Positions 9,876-18,502 of a stretch of 64,000 nt of DNA are shown piece by piece. Under the pieces are notes generated by a model. The model made no database searches, was not told the origin of the DNA, and worked only from the letters and a program-made list of their open reading frames with translations. Position numbers and translations under genes: made by a program. How positions within the stretch are numbered: position 1 is the stretch's first letter; every line of letters starts with the position of its first letter. This stretch comes from Planctomycetaceae bacterium (lineage in GTDB: Bacteria; Planctomycetota; Planctomycetia; Planctomycetales; Planctomycetaceae): NCBI GenBank assembly GCA_947476295.1, contig CANJQC010000006.1, positions 1 to 64,000 on the forward strand, written 5' to 3'.

Positions 9876-10704
9876 AGAATGTATCGTCACCGTCGAACGT
9901 CGTTCAATGGGCGGATGTCTGGACCTGGCGTTCGTGTTCGCGCGGGAGTTTTCCGTACCCTTGTTTCGCTTGTGGCTGATCTGCGCGGTACCGTCGTGCG
10001 TTCTGGTCTGGTTGCTTGCTTCCGTCGCCGCCGGAATGTGGCTCTGGTCGATTGTCATCTTTCTGATTTTCAGTTCTGTCTTTAGTTCACTGCTGGTTGC
10101 CTGCATCGGGCCGCAGGTGTTTGGCGTCCCAATTTCCGTGCGATCGGCAGTAAAAGCTTGGCGAAAGCGTTTTTGGGCGTGGTTCCTTTTAAGTTTTGTA
10201 ATGCGGTTTATGCAGGCGATTACCGGCTTCTGTTTTGTGCTGCCTTCCATCTTTGTGACATCGTACGCTGGCCACATGCCCGAAGTTTTATTGTTGGAAC
10301 AGGCGCCGATCAACAGCGTCATAAAGCGCCTCAGCTGGCTGGCAGGCGGCGGTGGCTACAGCCGAAATCTGGGTCGATTGACGGGACTGATGGTGTTCTG
10401 GGTCGTGCTGTCGTTTGGGCTGTTTCTGATTCTCGACTTTCTGGCGACGGTGCTTTTCAATTCGCCAATCTTCTTCAAAATCCTGTTCAACAGTTCTCAA
10501 AACATGGGTGACGTGTTTACTCAACTTCTGTACGACGACCCCAAAATGCTGACGGCGATCCAGTTGACCGTGTGGTTGCCCTACCCGGTGATTCGGCTGG
10601 CGTGGTTCTTCTGTTATCTTGATCAGCGGATCCGGAACGAATGCTGGGACCTGCAGTTGCAGTTTCGCGCCGAAGCGGCACGACTTGAGGAGCTGGCCGT
10701 ATGA
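9865..10704 (+). CDS. Multi-pass membrane protein of the MoxR operon
   Basis: The 279-residue product has a short cytoplasmic N-terminus and about five hydrophobic helices (for example LVWLLASVAAGMWLWSIVIF near residues 45-65 and MVFWVVLSFGLFLILDFLA near 176-195). I set the start at ATG 9865, eight bases after an AGGAGG that lies inside the previous gene, rather than the TTG at 9841. It overlaps both neighbours by 4-11 bases. I do not recognise a named domain. In related operons this position is held by poorly characterised membrane proteins, so a structural role in the same complex is inference. Confidence 0.8.
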   Translation: MKVEECIVTVERRSMGGCLDLAFVFAREFSVPLFRLWLICAVPSCVLVWLLASVAAGMWLWSIVIFLIFSSVFSSLLVACIGPQVFGVPISVRSAVKAWRKRFWAWFLLSFVMRFMQAITGFCFVLPSIFVTSYAGHMPEVLLLEQAPINSVIKRLSWLAGGGGYSRNLGRLTGLMVFWVVLSFGLFLILDFLATVLFNSPIFFKILFNSSQNMGDVFTQLLYDDPKMLTAIQLTVWLPYPVIRLAWFFCYLDQRIRNECWDLQLQFRAEAARLEELAV

Positions 10705-11696
10705 AACGAGGGAGTTCAGCTGGACAGTGTGAGATTTCACGCAGCTCGGTTTCTCCGAGACGGATGGTTATCGCGTTTTGCGCGGCTTTGACTCTCGGAG
10801 AGACTCGACTACGTGAGTCGCCACAATTGGCTTGCCTGGTGGTCATTCTGGTAATGATCCTGTTGATGGTGTCCGGATCGTCAGTGGATGCTGCTGCCGT
10901 GCAGTCCGGGCCGATCGACGGCGATCAGATTGATCAAGTCGGCGATCAGGTGATGGACCGCAATGAATTTCGTTCGGTGCGACGCACGGTGCTGGAGAAA
11001 TTGCCGGAGTCGGACGTTGATAAGGGCTTTCTGGGCGGCGCACTGCAATGGGTCGGGGACAAGCTCGGTGACGTCTTTGGCGCGATTGGCAATTTCTTTC
11101 GCTGGCTGTTCAGTGGTTTCAGCGGACCCGGAAGTACACGAGCCCCTGCGCAGCCTTCAAATGCGCCATCGGGCAGCTTCGACTGGAGTTTTGGCTTCGG
11201 TGGATTGGCCAACATGTTTGCCATCTCTGTCATCGTAGTCATTGTGCTGTTGCTGATCGTCATCGCCGCGATGATTGTGAAAACGATCGATGCAAAGAAA
11301 CGCAATCGCGATGGTCTGTTGTCGGATTCGGAAGACATGTTGTCCGACGTCACCGCGCCTCCGGGTGAATTGGCAGCTTCAACATACGAATCCCGCGCGA
11401 GGCAGTTTGCATCGACCGGAAACTACCGTGGAGCAATTCGTGAATTGCTGCTGGGCAGTATGAGCTGGATTGAGCGTGCCGGATTGATCCGATATCGAAG
11501 GGGACTCACGAACCGGGATTACCTGCGTTCCGTCTGGCGACGCGCGGATAAGCGTGAAGGATATTTGACGACCGCATCTCACTTTGAACTTGTGTACTTT
11601 GGACGACGAAGTGCGACGGCGGAAATGTTTGAATTGTGTCTGACCAGTTTTCAGGGAGCCTTCCATGAAGAAGAAACGCCGACTGCTGCGGTCTGA
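10701..11696 (+). CDS. DUF4129 domain membrane protein with repeat-derived N-terminus
   Basis: This 331-residue protein starts at an ATGA overlap with the previous gene, with GAGGAG upstream. A hydrophobic segment (PQLACLVVILVMILLMVSG, about 41-60) acts as signal or anchor. A short extracytoplasmic part, a second membrane helix (AISVIVVIVLLLIVIAAMI, about 173-193) and a C-terminal DUF4129 domain (from about 234, with NYRGAIRELLLGSMSW and LTNRDYLR) follow. DUF4129 is a known companion of MoxR/DUF58 and transglutaminase-like proteins. Residues 13-39, ahead of the first helix, are encoded by a palindromic repeat and are probably dispensable. Its 3' end overlaps the DUF4350 gene by 32 bases. Confidence 0.88.
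   Translation: MKRGSSAGQCEISRSSVSPRRMVIAFCAALTLGETRLRESPQLACLVVILVMILLMVSGSSVDAAAVQSGPIDGDQIDQVGDQVMDRNEFRSVRRTVLEKLPESDVDKGFLGGALQWVGDKLGDVFGAIGNFFRWLFSGFSGPGSTRAPAQPSNAPSGSFDWSFGFGGLANMFAISVIVVIVLLLIVIAAMIVKTIDAKKRNRDGLLSDSEDMLSDVTAPPGELAASTYESRARQFASTGNYRGAIRELLLGSMSWIERAGLIRYRRGLTNRDYLRSVWRRADKREGYLTTASHFELVYFGRRSATAEMFELCLTSFQGAFHEEETPTAAV
10737..10816. repeat. Palindromic element at the 5' end of the DUF4129 gene
   Basis: Arms 10737-10762 and 10791-10816 are inverted and match at about 18 of 26 positions without gaps, sharing TCACG, AG and TCTCCGAGA blocks around a 28-base spacer. The left arm also contains its own small hairpin (CTCGG/CCGAG). The element is in-frame and adds about 27 residues before the first membrane helix. 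The arms have diverged more than those in hrpA or metH. Confidence 0.6.
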
Positions 11697-13077
11697 CACC
11701 TTCTGGGGACTGACGGCGGCGTTGCTTGTGCTCCTGCAGTTCTGGTGGTTGCCGGGCGAGGACGGTTCTGCGGCGGATTCCTACAGCACAACCGTCGATG
11801 GAAAATTGGGACTTTACCGAACGCTGAGTCAATTGTTTCCCCGCGTCGATCGCGATGCGCTGCTGGTGGTTCCCGAAGAACGTGCGTGCCTTGTTCTGAC
11901 TTCGCCGGATCGATATCCGAACGATCAAGAGCAGAGTCAGCTTTACGAATTCGTCTACAGCGGCGGTACACTTGTCTTCGCGCCGAATTGGGATGACCCA
12001 GAATGCGAAATGAGGTTGCTGGGGATTCACACGACTAAACGGATTTGGACGGATTCCACGACGGTGACGCCCACGACACCTCTGGTCGTTTCGACCACGC
12101 CTGCTGGTGATGCAAAGATGCCGGCGGAGTCTCCGAAACCCGGCGAAATTGAAAAGACTCTGGATGAGACGGAGGCCAGCGATAAGAACCAGATCAGTTC
12201 ACCCGAAGAGATGCTCCAGAAGAAAACTCCGGGCCTGACTCCGGCACCTGGACTTGATCCGTCGCAGGAAGAAATCGAGGAGTTTTCAACGCCTGGCGAA
12301 ATCGTCAATGCGTCCAGCGATCTGGTGGATGGTTCGGTGGAATGGAATTCCAGTGCAGACCTTGAAGTGCCGTCGTATCTGGCGACGGAGACGCTTGTAA
12401 CTTCGACCTCTGATCGTGTTGAAGTGGCGACATGGCCGATGGGAAATGGACGCGTCGTCGCGTGTTCCAGCCCGGATATCTTTTCGAACCGCAGTATGTT
12501 GTATCGCGATTCCCGACGTCTGGCCGTGCGGCTGGTCGAACGCGGTTATCTCCATGGTCGCGACAATTACAGTCAGAACACTCCAATCGTGCTGAGCGAA
12601 TATTTCAATGCCAGTGATTCGTATGCACAAACTGGCGTGCTGTTTAGTCCGTCGCTCAGAATCGGAACACTTCAACTTGTGCTCGTTGCCGTGCTGGGAA
12701 TTTGGCTGTCGTTCTATCGCTTCGGCCCTGCAGAGGAAGTTTCGACGCTGCAGCGACGATCACTGACTGAGAGTGCTCAAGCCGTGGGTAACCTGCAGTA
12801 TCGACTCAACGACGGCGGTGCCGTGATTCGGAGTTACCTGGAATACATCCGCAGTCAATTACGCCGCCGCTATGGCAGCAGTGTGCGTCTGGATCAGGTG
12901 GAATCTCTGGCAAACCGCGCTGGCATGGACGTCGATGAAGTCCGCACCCGACTTACCGAGGCACAGACGCTGGCGGAAACAGCCCAACTGTCGCCCGACA
13001 AAACCGCGTCGTCACTCCGCTGGCTGGCTTCATTCCAAAGTCGGCTCACTGGCAATCGGGACGAAAAAGCGACATGA
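11665..13077 (+). CDS. DUF4350 domain membrane protein
   Basis: The 470-residue product begins with a basic stretch and a membrane helix (about 7-30). A DUF4350-type domain follows, which resembles a GATase/ThuA-like fold (GKLGLYRTLSQL, SQLYEFVYSGGTLVFAPNW). It is interrupted by an acidic Thr/Pro/Glu/Ser-rich segment (about 130-215). A second helix lies near 333-355 (LQLVLVAVLGIWLSFYRFGP), then a cytoplasmic tail. The ATG at 11665 lies inside the DUF4129 gene and has AGGGAG upstream. DUF4350 proteins are regular members of MoxR-DUF58-DUF4129 operons; the biochemical role is unknown. The low-complexity insert is unusual and may be a flexible surface loop. Confidence 0.85.
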   Translation: MKKKRRLLRSDTFWGLTAALLVLLQFWWLPGEDGSAADSYSTTVDGKLGLYRTLSQLFPRVDRDALLVVPEERACLVLTSPDRYPNDQEQSQLYEFVYSGGTLVFAPNWDDPECEMRLLGIHTTKRIWTDSTTVTPTTPLVVSTTPAGDAKMPAESPKPGEIEKTLDETEASDKNQISSPEEMLQKKTPGLTPAPGLDPSQEEIEEFSTPGEIVNASSDLVDGSVEWNSSADLEVPSYLATETLVTSTSDRVEVATWPMGNGRVVACSSPDIFSNRSMLYRDSRRLAVRLVERGYLHGRDNYSQNTPIVLSEYFNASDSYAQTGVLFSPSLRIGTLQLVLVAVLGIWLSFYRFGPAEEVSTLQRRSLTESAQAVGNLQYRLNDGGAVIRSYLEYIRSQLRRRYGSSVRLDQVESLANRAGMDVDEVRTRLTEAQTLAETAQLSPDKTASSLRWLASFQSRLTGNRDEKAT

Positions 13078-13140
13078 TCGTTCAACAAACATTTATTCTT
13101 CAACAACTCACTTGAACCCCTTCCGGCTAGATCGTCAACA

Positions 13141-14100
13141 ATGGAACTTAGTGAAGTCAAACACCTGTTCGAATCCGTGGTCGAACAGATTGGGAAAGTC
13201 GTTGTAGGTCAGTTGGAACTCGTCGAAGGTACTGTCATCGCCCTGTTTGCCGAGGGCAGCGTATTAATCGAAGGACCGCCGGGACTGGGAAAGACGCTGC
13301 TCGTCAACGTGCTGTCGAAGACGGTGTCGTGCCAGTTTCGCCGAGTCCAGTTTACGCCCGACTTGATGCCGTCAGATCTCACAGGTCACAGCATCTACGA
13401 TCTGAAACAGCAGGCATTCAGTTTCAATGAAGGTCCGGTCTTCACGAATATCCTGCTCACCGACGAAATCAACCGTTCGCCTCCTAAGACGCAGTCGGCA
13501 TTGCTGGAAGTCATGCAGGAAGCGCAAGTGAGCGTGGACGGAAAGACGCACATTTTGAAGCGTCCGTTTCTGGTCATTGCGACGCAGAACCCGATCGAGC
13601 ACGAAGGTACCTATCCGCTTCCCGAAGCACAGGTGGATCGTTTCATGTTCAAGTTGCTGGTAGATTATCCGCCACCAGCCGACGAAATGGAGATCCTTGG
13701 GCACTACGCCGCCGGTCGCGATCCGCGTCGTCTTTCAGATTTTGATCTGCATCCTGTGATGGAGGCCGACGATGTGCTCCAGATCCAGCATGTCGTGCGT
13801 CAGGTGATCGTGGAACAGAAAATCCTGAAGTACATCGTCGATATTCTGGGTGCATCGCGTTCCTGGGGTTCGGTCACCCTTGGTCCAAGTCCACGCGCTG
13901 GAGTCAATATGCTGCTGGCGGCGCGGACCATGGCGGCTTGCCGCGGTCGTGATTTCGTGACGCCCGACGATATCAAAGAACTGGCCCCGTGGATTCTGCG
14001 TCATCGCCTGCGGCTGCGACCGGAGGCCGAACTGGAAGGCAGTACGCCGGATGAAACCATCCGAGCCATTATGGACAGCGTTGAGGCACCTCGGTCATGA
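13141..14100 (+). CDS. MoxR-family AAA+ ATPase
   Basis: This 319-residue AAA+ protein has Walker A GPPGLGKT at 45-52, Walker B ILLTDEINR at 104-112 with the MoxR-typical PPKTQSALLEVMQE after it, sensor-1 VIATQNPIEHEGTYPLPEAQ, and a C-terminal lid domain. MoxR ATPases act as chaperones that assemble or activate vWA-domain partners, here presumably the DUF58 protein encoded next. It lies 63 bases after DUF4350 and overlaps the DUF58 gene by four bases (ATGA), so the two are translationally coupled. The ribosome-binding site is weak, but the start is well supported by the family's usual length. Confidence 0.95.
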   Translation: MELSEVKHLFESVVEQIGKVVVGQLELVEGTVIALFAEGSVLIEGPPGLGKTLLVNVLSKTVSCQFRRVQFTPDLMPSDLTGHSIYDLKQQAFSFNEGPVFTNILLTDEINRSPPKTQSALLEVMQEAQVSVDGKTHILKRPFLVIATQNPIEHEGTYPLPEAQVDRFMFKLLVDYPPPADEMEILGHYAAGRDPRRLSDFDLHPVMEADDVLQIQHVVRQVIVEQKILKYIVDILGASRSWGSVTLGPSPRAGVNMLLAARTMAACRGRDFVTPDDIKELAPWILRHRLRLRPEAELEGSTPDETIRAIMDSVEAPRS

Positions 14101-15407
14101 TTCCGACCCGGCGACTCGTGCTGCTGGCCGCGGTACTTGCGGTCCCGCTCATGTTTTCGAGCATTGACCGCAGCGTCGCGGACCTTGCGCTGCTCGTGAA
14201 TCTTGTCCTAGTCTCCGTCGCGTGTGTCGATCTGTTGGTCAGCCCAGGACCAGACCAGATCGAGGTGCGACGTGAAATCTCAGAGGTGCTGAGCGTTGGA
14301 GCATCCAATCCGGCCTCGCTCGTGGTACGCAATCGTTCGCATTCCTGGCTGCGTCTGAGCCTGCATGATGATCCGGGTCCGCTCTGCAGAGTGGATCGAT
14401 TGCCACAGACAATTGACCTCGCGCCAAACAAAGAATTCACGATTCAGTATGTCGTGACACCCCATCGTCGCGGCGCGTCCGAAATGGTTGCCGTGCATCT
14501 TCGCTATCCGACACGCCTGGGTCTGTGGTCCCGTCAACAGGTAAGACCGCTTGTGACTCCGATTCGTATTTATCCCGACATTCGCGCCGTCTATCGATAT
14601 GAACTCATGTCGCGGCAGAATCGACTGTCAGAGATCGGCGTGCGTATGGTGCGGATGCCAGGCCAGGGCCGTGAATTCGAGCGTCTGCGTGAATTCCGCT
14701 ACGGCGACGAAATTCGCCAGATCGATTGGAAAGCTACGGCGCGGCAGCGAGCACTCATCAGCCGTGAATTCAATGTCGAACGCAATCAGAACATCGTCAT
14801 CATGGTTGATTGCGGTCGCTTCATGCGAAATGAAACCGACGGGATTTCGTATCTTGACCGTGCGCTGAACTCGGCCATCATGCTCAGTTACATCGCGCTG
14901 GGACAGGGCGACAATGTGTCACTCTTGGCGTTTTCCAGTCGCATTGAACGCTTCATTCGGCCAGTGCGGGGCAAGCCGGGAATTCAATCGATTTTGCGAT
15001 CGACGTATGATATTCAGGCATCACAAAATGCGTCCGACTACAGCATGGCGCTGGAGTATCTGACGACAGTTCAGCGCAAGCGAGCATTGGTGGTTCTGAT
15101 TACATTTGTGACCGACGAGCTGCAACTTCGCGTGATCGGCGAGAGTCTGAAGCTTCGTTCACTGCCATATCTGCCGCTGTGTGTGCTGTTGCAGGATGTG
15201 GGTTTGCGAGCGATGGCGAATCGCATTCCGGAATCCGACCTCGACGCATTCCACACCGCCGCCGCAGCTGAGATCCTTACCGGCCAATCCCACGAAGCCG
15301 CTTCCCTCAGGGAAGCCGGTATCATGCTCATCGACACGCCCCCGGATCTGCTGACCGAGCGTTTGATCAATGAATATCTGAGCATCAAGGCTCGGAATCT
15401 GATGTAG
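14097..15407 (+). CDS. DUF58 / vWA-like protein partnered with MoxR
   Basis: This 436-residue protein has two N-terminal hydrophobic helices (about 7-47), a beta-rich extracytoplasmic-type segment, and the DUF58 signature at about 192-217 (REFERLREFRYGDEIRQIDW). It then continues into a von Willebrand A-like domain beginning IVIMVDCGRFM (about 233-243); the MIDAS motif looks imperfect, as is common in this family. It is the last gene of the operon. MoxR-DUF58 pairs are thought to work as ATPase plus substrate adaptor. What the complex acts on in planctomycetes is not known. Confidence 0.92.
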   Translation: MIPTRRLVLLAAVLAVPLMFSSIDRSVADLALLVNLVLVSVACVDLLVSPGPDQIEVRREISEVLSVGASNPASLVVRNRSHSWLRLSLHDDPGPLCRVDRLPQTIDLAPNKEFTIQYVVTPHRRGASEMVAVHLRYPTRLGLWSRQQVRPLVTPIRIYPDIRAVYRYELMSRQNRLSEIGVRMVRMPGQGREFERLREFRYGDEIRQIDWKATARQRALISREFNVERNQNIVIMVDCGRFMRNETDGISYLDRALNSAIMLSYIALGQGDNVSLLAFSSRIERFIRPVRGKPGIQSILRSTYDIQASQNASDYSMALEYLTTVQRKRALVVLITFVTDELQLRVIGESLKLRSLPYLPLCVLLQDVGLRAMANRIPESDLDAFHTAAAAEILTGQSHEAASLREAGIMLIDTPPDLLTERLINEYLSIKARNLM

Positions 15408-15422
15408 GATTTTCCGCAATCC

Positions 15423-15450
15423 GGCGAGCAGAGTGGCGTGAGCCCTCCGG
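15423..15450. repeat. Dispersed repeat, variant copy
   Basis: This 28-base stretch reads GGCGAGC, a variable middle, then GGCGTGAGCCCTCCGG. It shares both ends with the element arms at 5242-5270 and 20046-20074, with a different central hairpin sequence. It sits just after the stop of the DUF58 gene and could serve as a transcript-end hairpin. Confidence 0.6.
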
Positions 15451-15559
15451 TATCTCGTTTTTGTACCGGCAAGCTGACGCATGCCGCTCTCCAGTAATTG
15501 CGCCCGTAATCACGCTGGCTCGCTGGTTTCCCGGCACAAAAATGTCCTGAAAACCCGGA

Positions 15560-15588
15560 TTGACAAATCCCGGAACGCAGTACAAACT
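15560..15588 (+). promoter_or_regulatory. Possible sigma70-type promoter for the glycosyltransferase operon
   Basis: A perfect TTGACA at 15560-15565 is followed after 17 bases by CAAACT, a poor -10 box; TACAAA with 15-base spacing is an alternative. It lies 110 bases ahead of the GT2 start. The -35 match alone makes this only a weak call. Confidence 0.25.
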
Positions 15589-15676
15589 CCAGAAAACTAC
15601 AGTTGTCGTTTTGGACAAAGGATCTGTCCGTAACGTGGTGTCTCGACCCTGCGGTTTAGCTCACAGGAGGAGCGCG

Positions 15677-16486
15677 ATGGTGCTCTCAGTTGTCATCCCG
15701 GCTCATGACGAGGCCGGCAACCTGCCTTACCTTCTGCACGAGATTCGCAAGGTGCTGTCGTACGTGGGTGCCTATGAAGTTGTTGTAGTTGATGACGGCA
15801 GTTCCGACAGCACGCAATCGGTCCTGGATGATATTCAGGCTGATTTTCCTCAATTGCGAATTGTGCGGCACGCTTCAAGCTGCGGACAGAGTACCGCGTT
15901 GATGACGGGTATCGACGCTGCGACAGGAGACATCATCGCCACGCTGGATGGCGACGGACAAAATGATCCGGCGGATATACCGGGCATGGTCGATCTGTTG
16001 TTGCAGTCCCGGCGTACCGACGACGTCCAAATGATCGCCGGTGTCCGAAGCAAGCGACGCGACTCACGCTGGCGACTGGTCAGTTCACGCATAGCTAACG
16101 GAGTGCGCAGTCGGATTTTGCACGATGAAACTCCGGACAGCGGCTGCGGGATCAAAGTCTTTCTGAAGCAGGCATTTGAAATCATGCCACGCTTTAATCA
16201 TATGCATCGTTTCCTGCCTGCGTTAATTGTGCGTGGTGGCGGAAAAGTAATTTCATATCCGGTACATCATCGTCCACGCGTTCATGGACAGTCACACTAC
16301 GATACGGTGCGGCGATTAATGGTGGGTATTGTGGACCTGATGGGCGTTGCCTGGCTTCTGCGCCGGAACAGACTTCCCAATGTAGAAAGGATGGATCCTG
16401 TCCATGACGAGCGAACAAATCTGGATAGTATTCGGTTTGACCGGACAGCTCCTGTTCACAGCCCGGTTCGTCGTGCAGTGGCTTAG
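15677..16486 (+). CDS. Family 2 glycosyltransferase, polyprenyl-phosphate sugar synthase type
   Basis: The 269-residue product is a GT-A fold enzyme. SVVIPAHDEAGNLP opens the protein, VVDDGSSD (about 38-44) gives the nucleotide-sugar site, and LDGDGQNDP near residue 90 is the second acidic motif. It resembles dolichol/undecaprenyl-phosphate mannose or aminoarabinose transferases (Dpm1/ArnC class). No C-terminal membrane helices are visible, so it is probably a peripheral membrane enzyme. I start at 15677, six bases after AGGAGG, not at the earlier in-frame ATG at 15560. The next gene begins inside its 3' end. It probably charges a lipid carrier for the ArnT-like enzyme downstream. Confidence 0.9.
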   Translation: MVLSVVIPAHDEAGNLPYLLHEIRKVLSYVGAYEVVVVDDGSSDSTQSVLDDIQADFPQLRIVRHASSCGQSTALMTGIDAATGDIIATLDGDGQNDPADIPGMVDLLLQSRRTDDVQMIAGVRSKRRDSRWRLVSSRIANGVRSRILHDETPDSGCGIKVFLKQAFEIMPRFNHMHRFLPALIVRGGGKVISYPVHHRPRVHGQSHYDTVRRLMVGIVDLMGVAWLLRRNRLPNVERMDPVHDERTNLDSIRFDRTAPVHSPVRRAVA

Positions 16487-16745
16487 CAGCGAACGCGAAA
16501 AACGCAGCGTTGTGCCGCCGATGTTCTGGTATTTCAGCATTGGCGGTGCCATCATTCTGCTGACGTACGCAATCTATCGCCAGGATGTTGTGTTCGTTTT
16601 CGGACAGTCATCCGGTTTGTTCATCTACGCTCGCAATCTGCAATTGATTCGCCACGAAAAGCGACGAATTGCCACTGAGACGCCACCTCCGAAGTCGGAG
16701 ATTATTCAGGTCACTGCGACGGTTCAGCATCGCAAAGCGGCGTAG
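16404..16745 (+). CDS. Small membrane protein with LpxB N-terminal (LAB_N) domain
   Basis: This 113-residue protein has about three membrane helices and the LAB_N pattern: GLTGQLLFTARFVVQW near the N-terminus, SVVPPMFWYFSIGGAIILL, and SGLFIYARNLQLI at the end. The domain is named after the N-terminus of some lipid-A-disaccharide synthases but also occurs as a free-standing small protein beside ArnC/ArnT-like glycosyltransferases, exactly the context here. It overlaps the GT2 gene by 83 bases in another frame and ends 12 bases before the next gene. A role in lipid or lipid-linked sugar handling is inferred from context. Confidence 0.88.
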   Translation: MTSEQIWIVFGLTGQLLFTARFVVQWLSSEREKRSVVPPMFWYFSIGGAIILLTYAIYRQDVVFVFGQSSGLFIYARNLQLIRHEKRRIATETPPPKSEIIQVTATVQHRKAA

Positions 16746-16757
16746 ACGGTCATTTCC

Positions 16758-18467
16758 ATGCGATATCTGCTGTGGACGATTTGTCTTGCCATGCTGCTTG
16801 TCGCCAGCGAGCTTGTCAGCCGTCCTCTGTTGCCGGTGGATGAAACGCGATACATGTCGGTCGCATGGGAAGCGCATGTGCGTGGCGACTCTCTTGTCTC
16901 TCATCTGAATACGGAGACGTATGCTCATAAGCCGCCGCTTCTGTTCTGGCTCATCAATGCCGTCTGGTCGGTGACCGGATTGAACGAGTACGCGGCGCGA
17001 TTAGTGGCCCCTGCGGCTGGGATTGTGTGCATTTTGCTGACTGTTCCGATGGCTCGCCGACTTTGGCCGGAAGCCGTTGCTTTCAATCGGTGCGCACCAA
17101 TGATGCTTGCATCTATGTCGCTGTGGATCGTCTTTTGCCCTGTCACGATGTTTGACACGCTGCTCACATGCTTCACCATGATCGCCTTGCTGGGTGTGCT
17201 GCGCGCCGAATCAGGAGCAACCGCAACCGGATGGCTGATGGCAGGCATCGCGATGGGACTGGGTATTCTCTCAAAGGGGCCGGTGATCCTCGTCCATGTC
17301 GTGCCAGCGGCACTTTTTGCGCCGTGGTGGTCGATCCGAGTGCGAACACGGTTTGTTCGATGGTATGCCGGTTGCATAGTTGCGACCGCGATTGCAGCCG
17401 CAATCGCGCTTTCCTGGGCTCTTCCGTCCGCTGCCGCCGGCGGCAAGGAATACGGCGACGAACTACTCTTCGGTCAAACGACCGGTCGCATGGTCAATTC
17501 GTTCGCTCATCGTCAGCCGTTCTGGTGGTACCTGCCAATGCTGCCGCTGTGCCTGCTGCCATGGATTTCACTCGGTTCCGTCTGGCGTGGAATTCGGCTT
17601 TCGAAGATTGATGCGCCTTTAAAATTCCTGCTGTGCTGGGCCGGAGGGTCATTGTTGGTTCTGAGTCTCGTGAGCGGCAAACAGATCTACTATCTGCTGC
17701 CTGCACTTCCGGCCTTCGCATTGATCCTTGCGCGACTGGCGACGTTGGTTGAAGGTCCGGTCACTCGAAGGGACTTGTTATTTGTGATCGCAGGCACGAT
17801 TGCGATGGGAGCCTTGCCGCTTTTCGCCAATCATATTCCTCAGTTGTTCGAGACAGGATTGCGGGATCTGGTCGCTGACTGGTACACCATTCCCTTGATG
17901 GCATGTGGATTGGTTTTGATACCATTCACGTTCAAGCGGGTCGAATCCGCTGTATTTGCGGTTGGCACGTCCGCACTTCTGTTCATTGTCATCCTGGTTC
18001 TGTCATTGAAATCCACGATCTGGCAGGAGTTTGATCTCAAGCCGCTGGCGGACGCGGCAGCCAGTCACAACAGCGGCGTCACATGGTATGGCGGCTATCA
18101 TGGACAGTTGAATTTTGTGGGCGGGATCAGTTACATCCACGAATCAAGGAGTCGCGAAGACCTGTCGGAGTGGTTGACGGGCCATCGCAACGGCCTGCTC
18201 ATCACGCGGCTTTCCAAAGCGAATATCACTCAGTTAAAGCACGCAGGGATCGACGCATCAAACAGCGTTCCGCTGTCATCGACCCAGATGGAACAGATCT
18301 CAGAAATCGTGCGAGCCGATGAAGAGTTTCCGGGGCACGACTGGCAACCCGTTGTAAAACAACTGTACTGGATTCGACGCGGCCTGCCACTCGATCCTTA
18401 CGCAGTCGTCCACTTCAACGATCCGCCGGTTGCGTGTGGCAAAGTCGGTATCGGTGGTTTAGAATGA
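16758..18467 (+). CDS. ArnT-like family 39 glycosyltransferase (integral membrane)
   Basis: This 569-residue protein has the GT39/PMT-like topology. After the first helix there is an acidic motif VDETRYMSVAWE (catalytic Asp/Glu region, about 32-43) and HKPPLLFWL. Ten or more membrane helices and a soluble C-terminal domain follow. Such enzymes move a sugar from a polyprenyl phosphate to lipid A or protein on the outer face of the cytoplasmic membrane. The adjacent GT2 plausibly makes the donor. The substrate cannot be told from sequence alone; ArnT itself adds aminoarabinose to lipid A, but the rest of the arn pathway is not in this window. Confidence 0.88.
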   Translation: MRYLLWTICLAMLLVASELVSRPLLPVDETRYMSVAWEAHVRGDSLVSHLNTETYAHKPPLLFWLINAVWSVTGLNEYAARLVAPAAGIVCILLTVPMARRLWPEAVAFNRCAPMMLASMSLWIVFCPVTMFDTLLTCFTMIALLGVLRAESGATATGWLMAGIAMGLGILSKGPVILVHVVPAALFAPWWSIRVRTRFVRWYAGCIVATAIAAAIALSWALPSAAAGGKEYGDELLFGQTTGRMVNSFAHRQPFWWYLPMLPLCLLPWISLGSVWRGIRLSKIDAPLKFLLCWAGGSLLVLSLVSGKQIYYLLPALPAFALILARLATLVEGPVTRRDLLFVIAGTIAMGALPLFANHIPQLFETGLRDLVADWYTIPLMACGLVLIPFTFKRVESAVFAVGTSALLFIVILVLSLKSTIWQEFDLKPLADAAASHNSGVTWYGGYHGQLNFVGGISYIHESRSREDLSEWLTGHRNGLLITRLSKANITQLKHAGIDASNSVPLSSTQMEQISEIVRADEEFPGHDWQPVVKQLYWIRRGLPLDPYAVVHFNDPPVACGKVGIGGLE

Positions 18468-18502
18468 GGCCTCCATTCTGTCACTTTTATCAGGCGTCCT
18501 GA

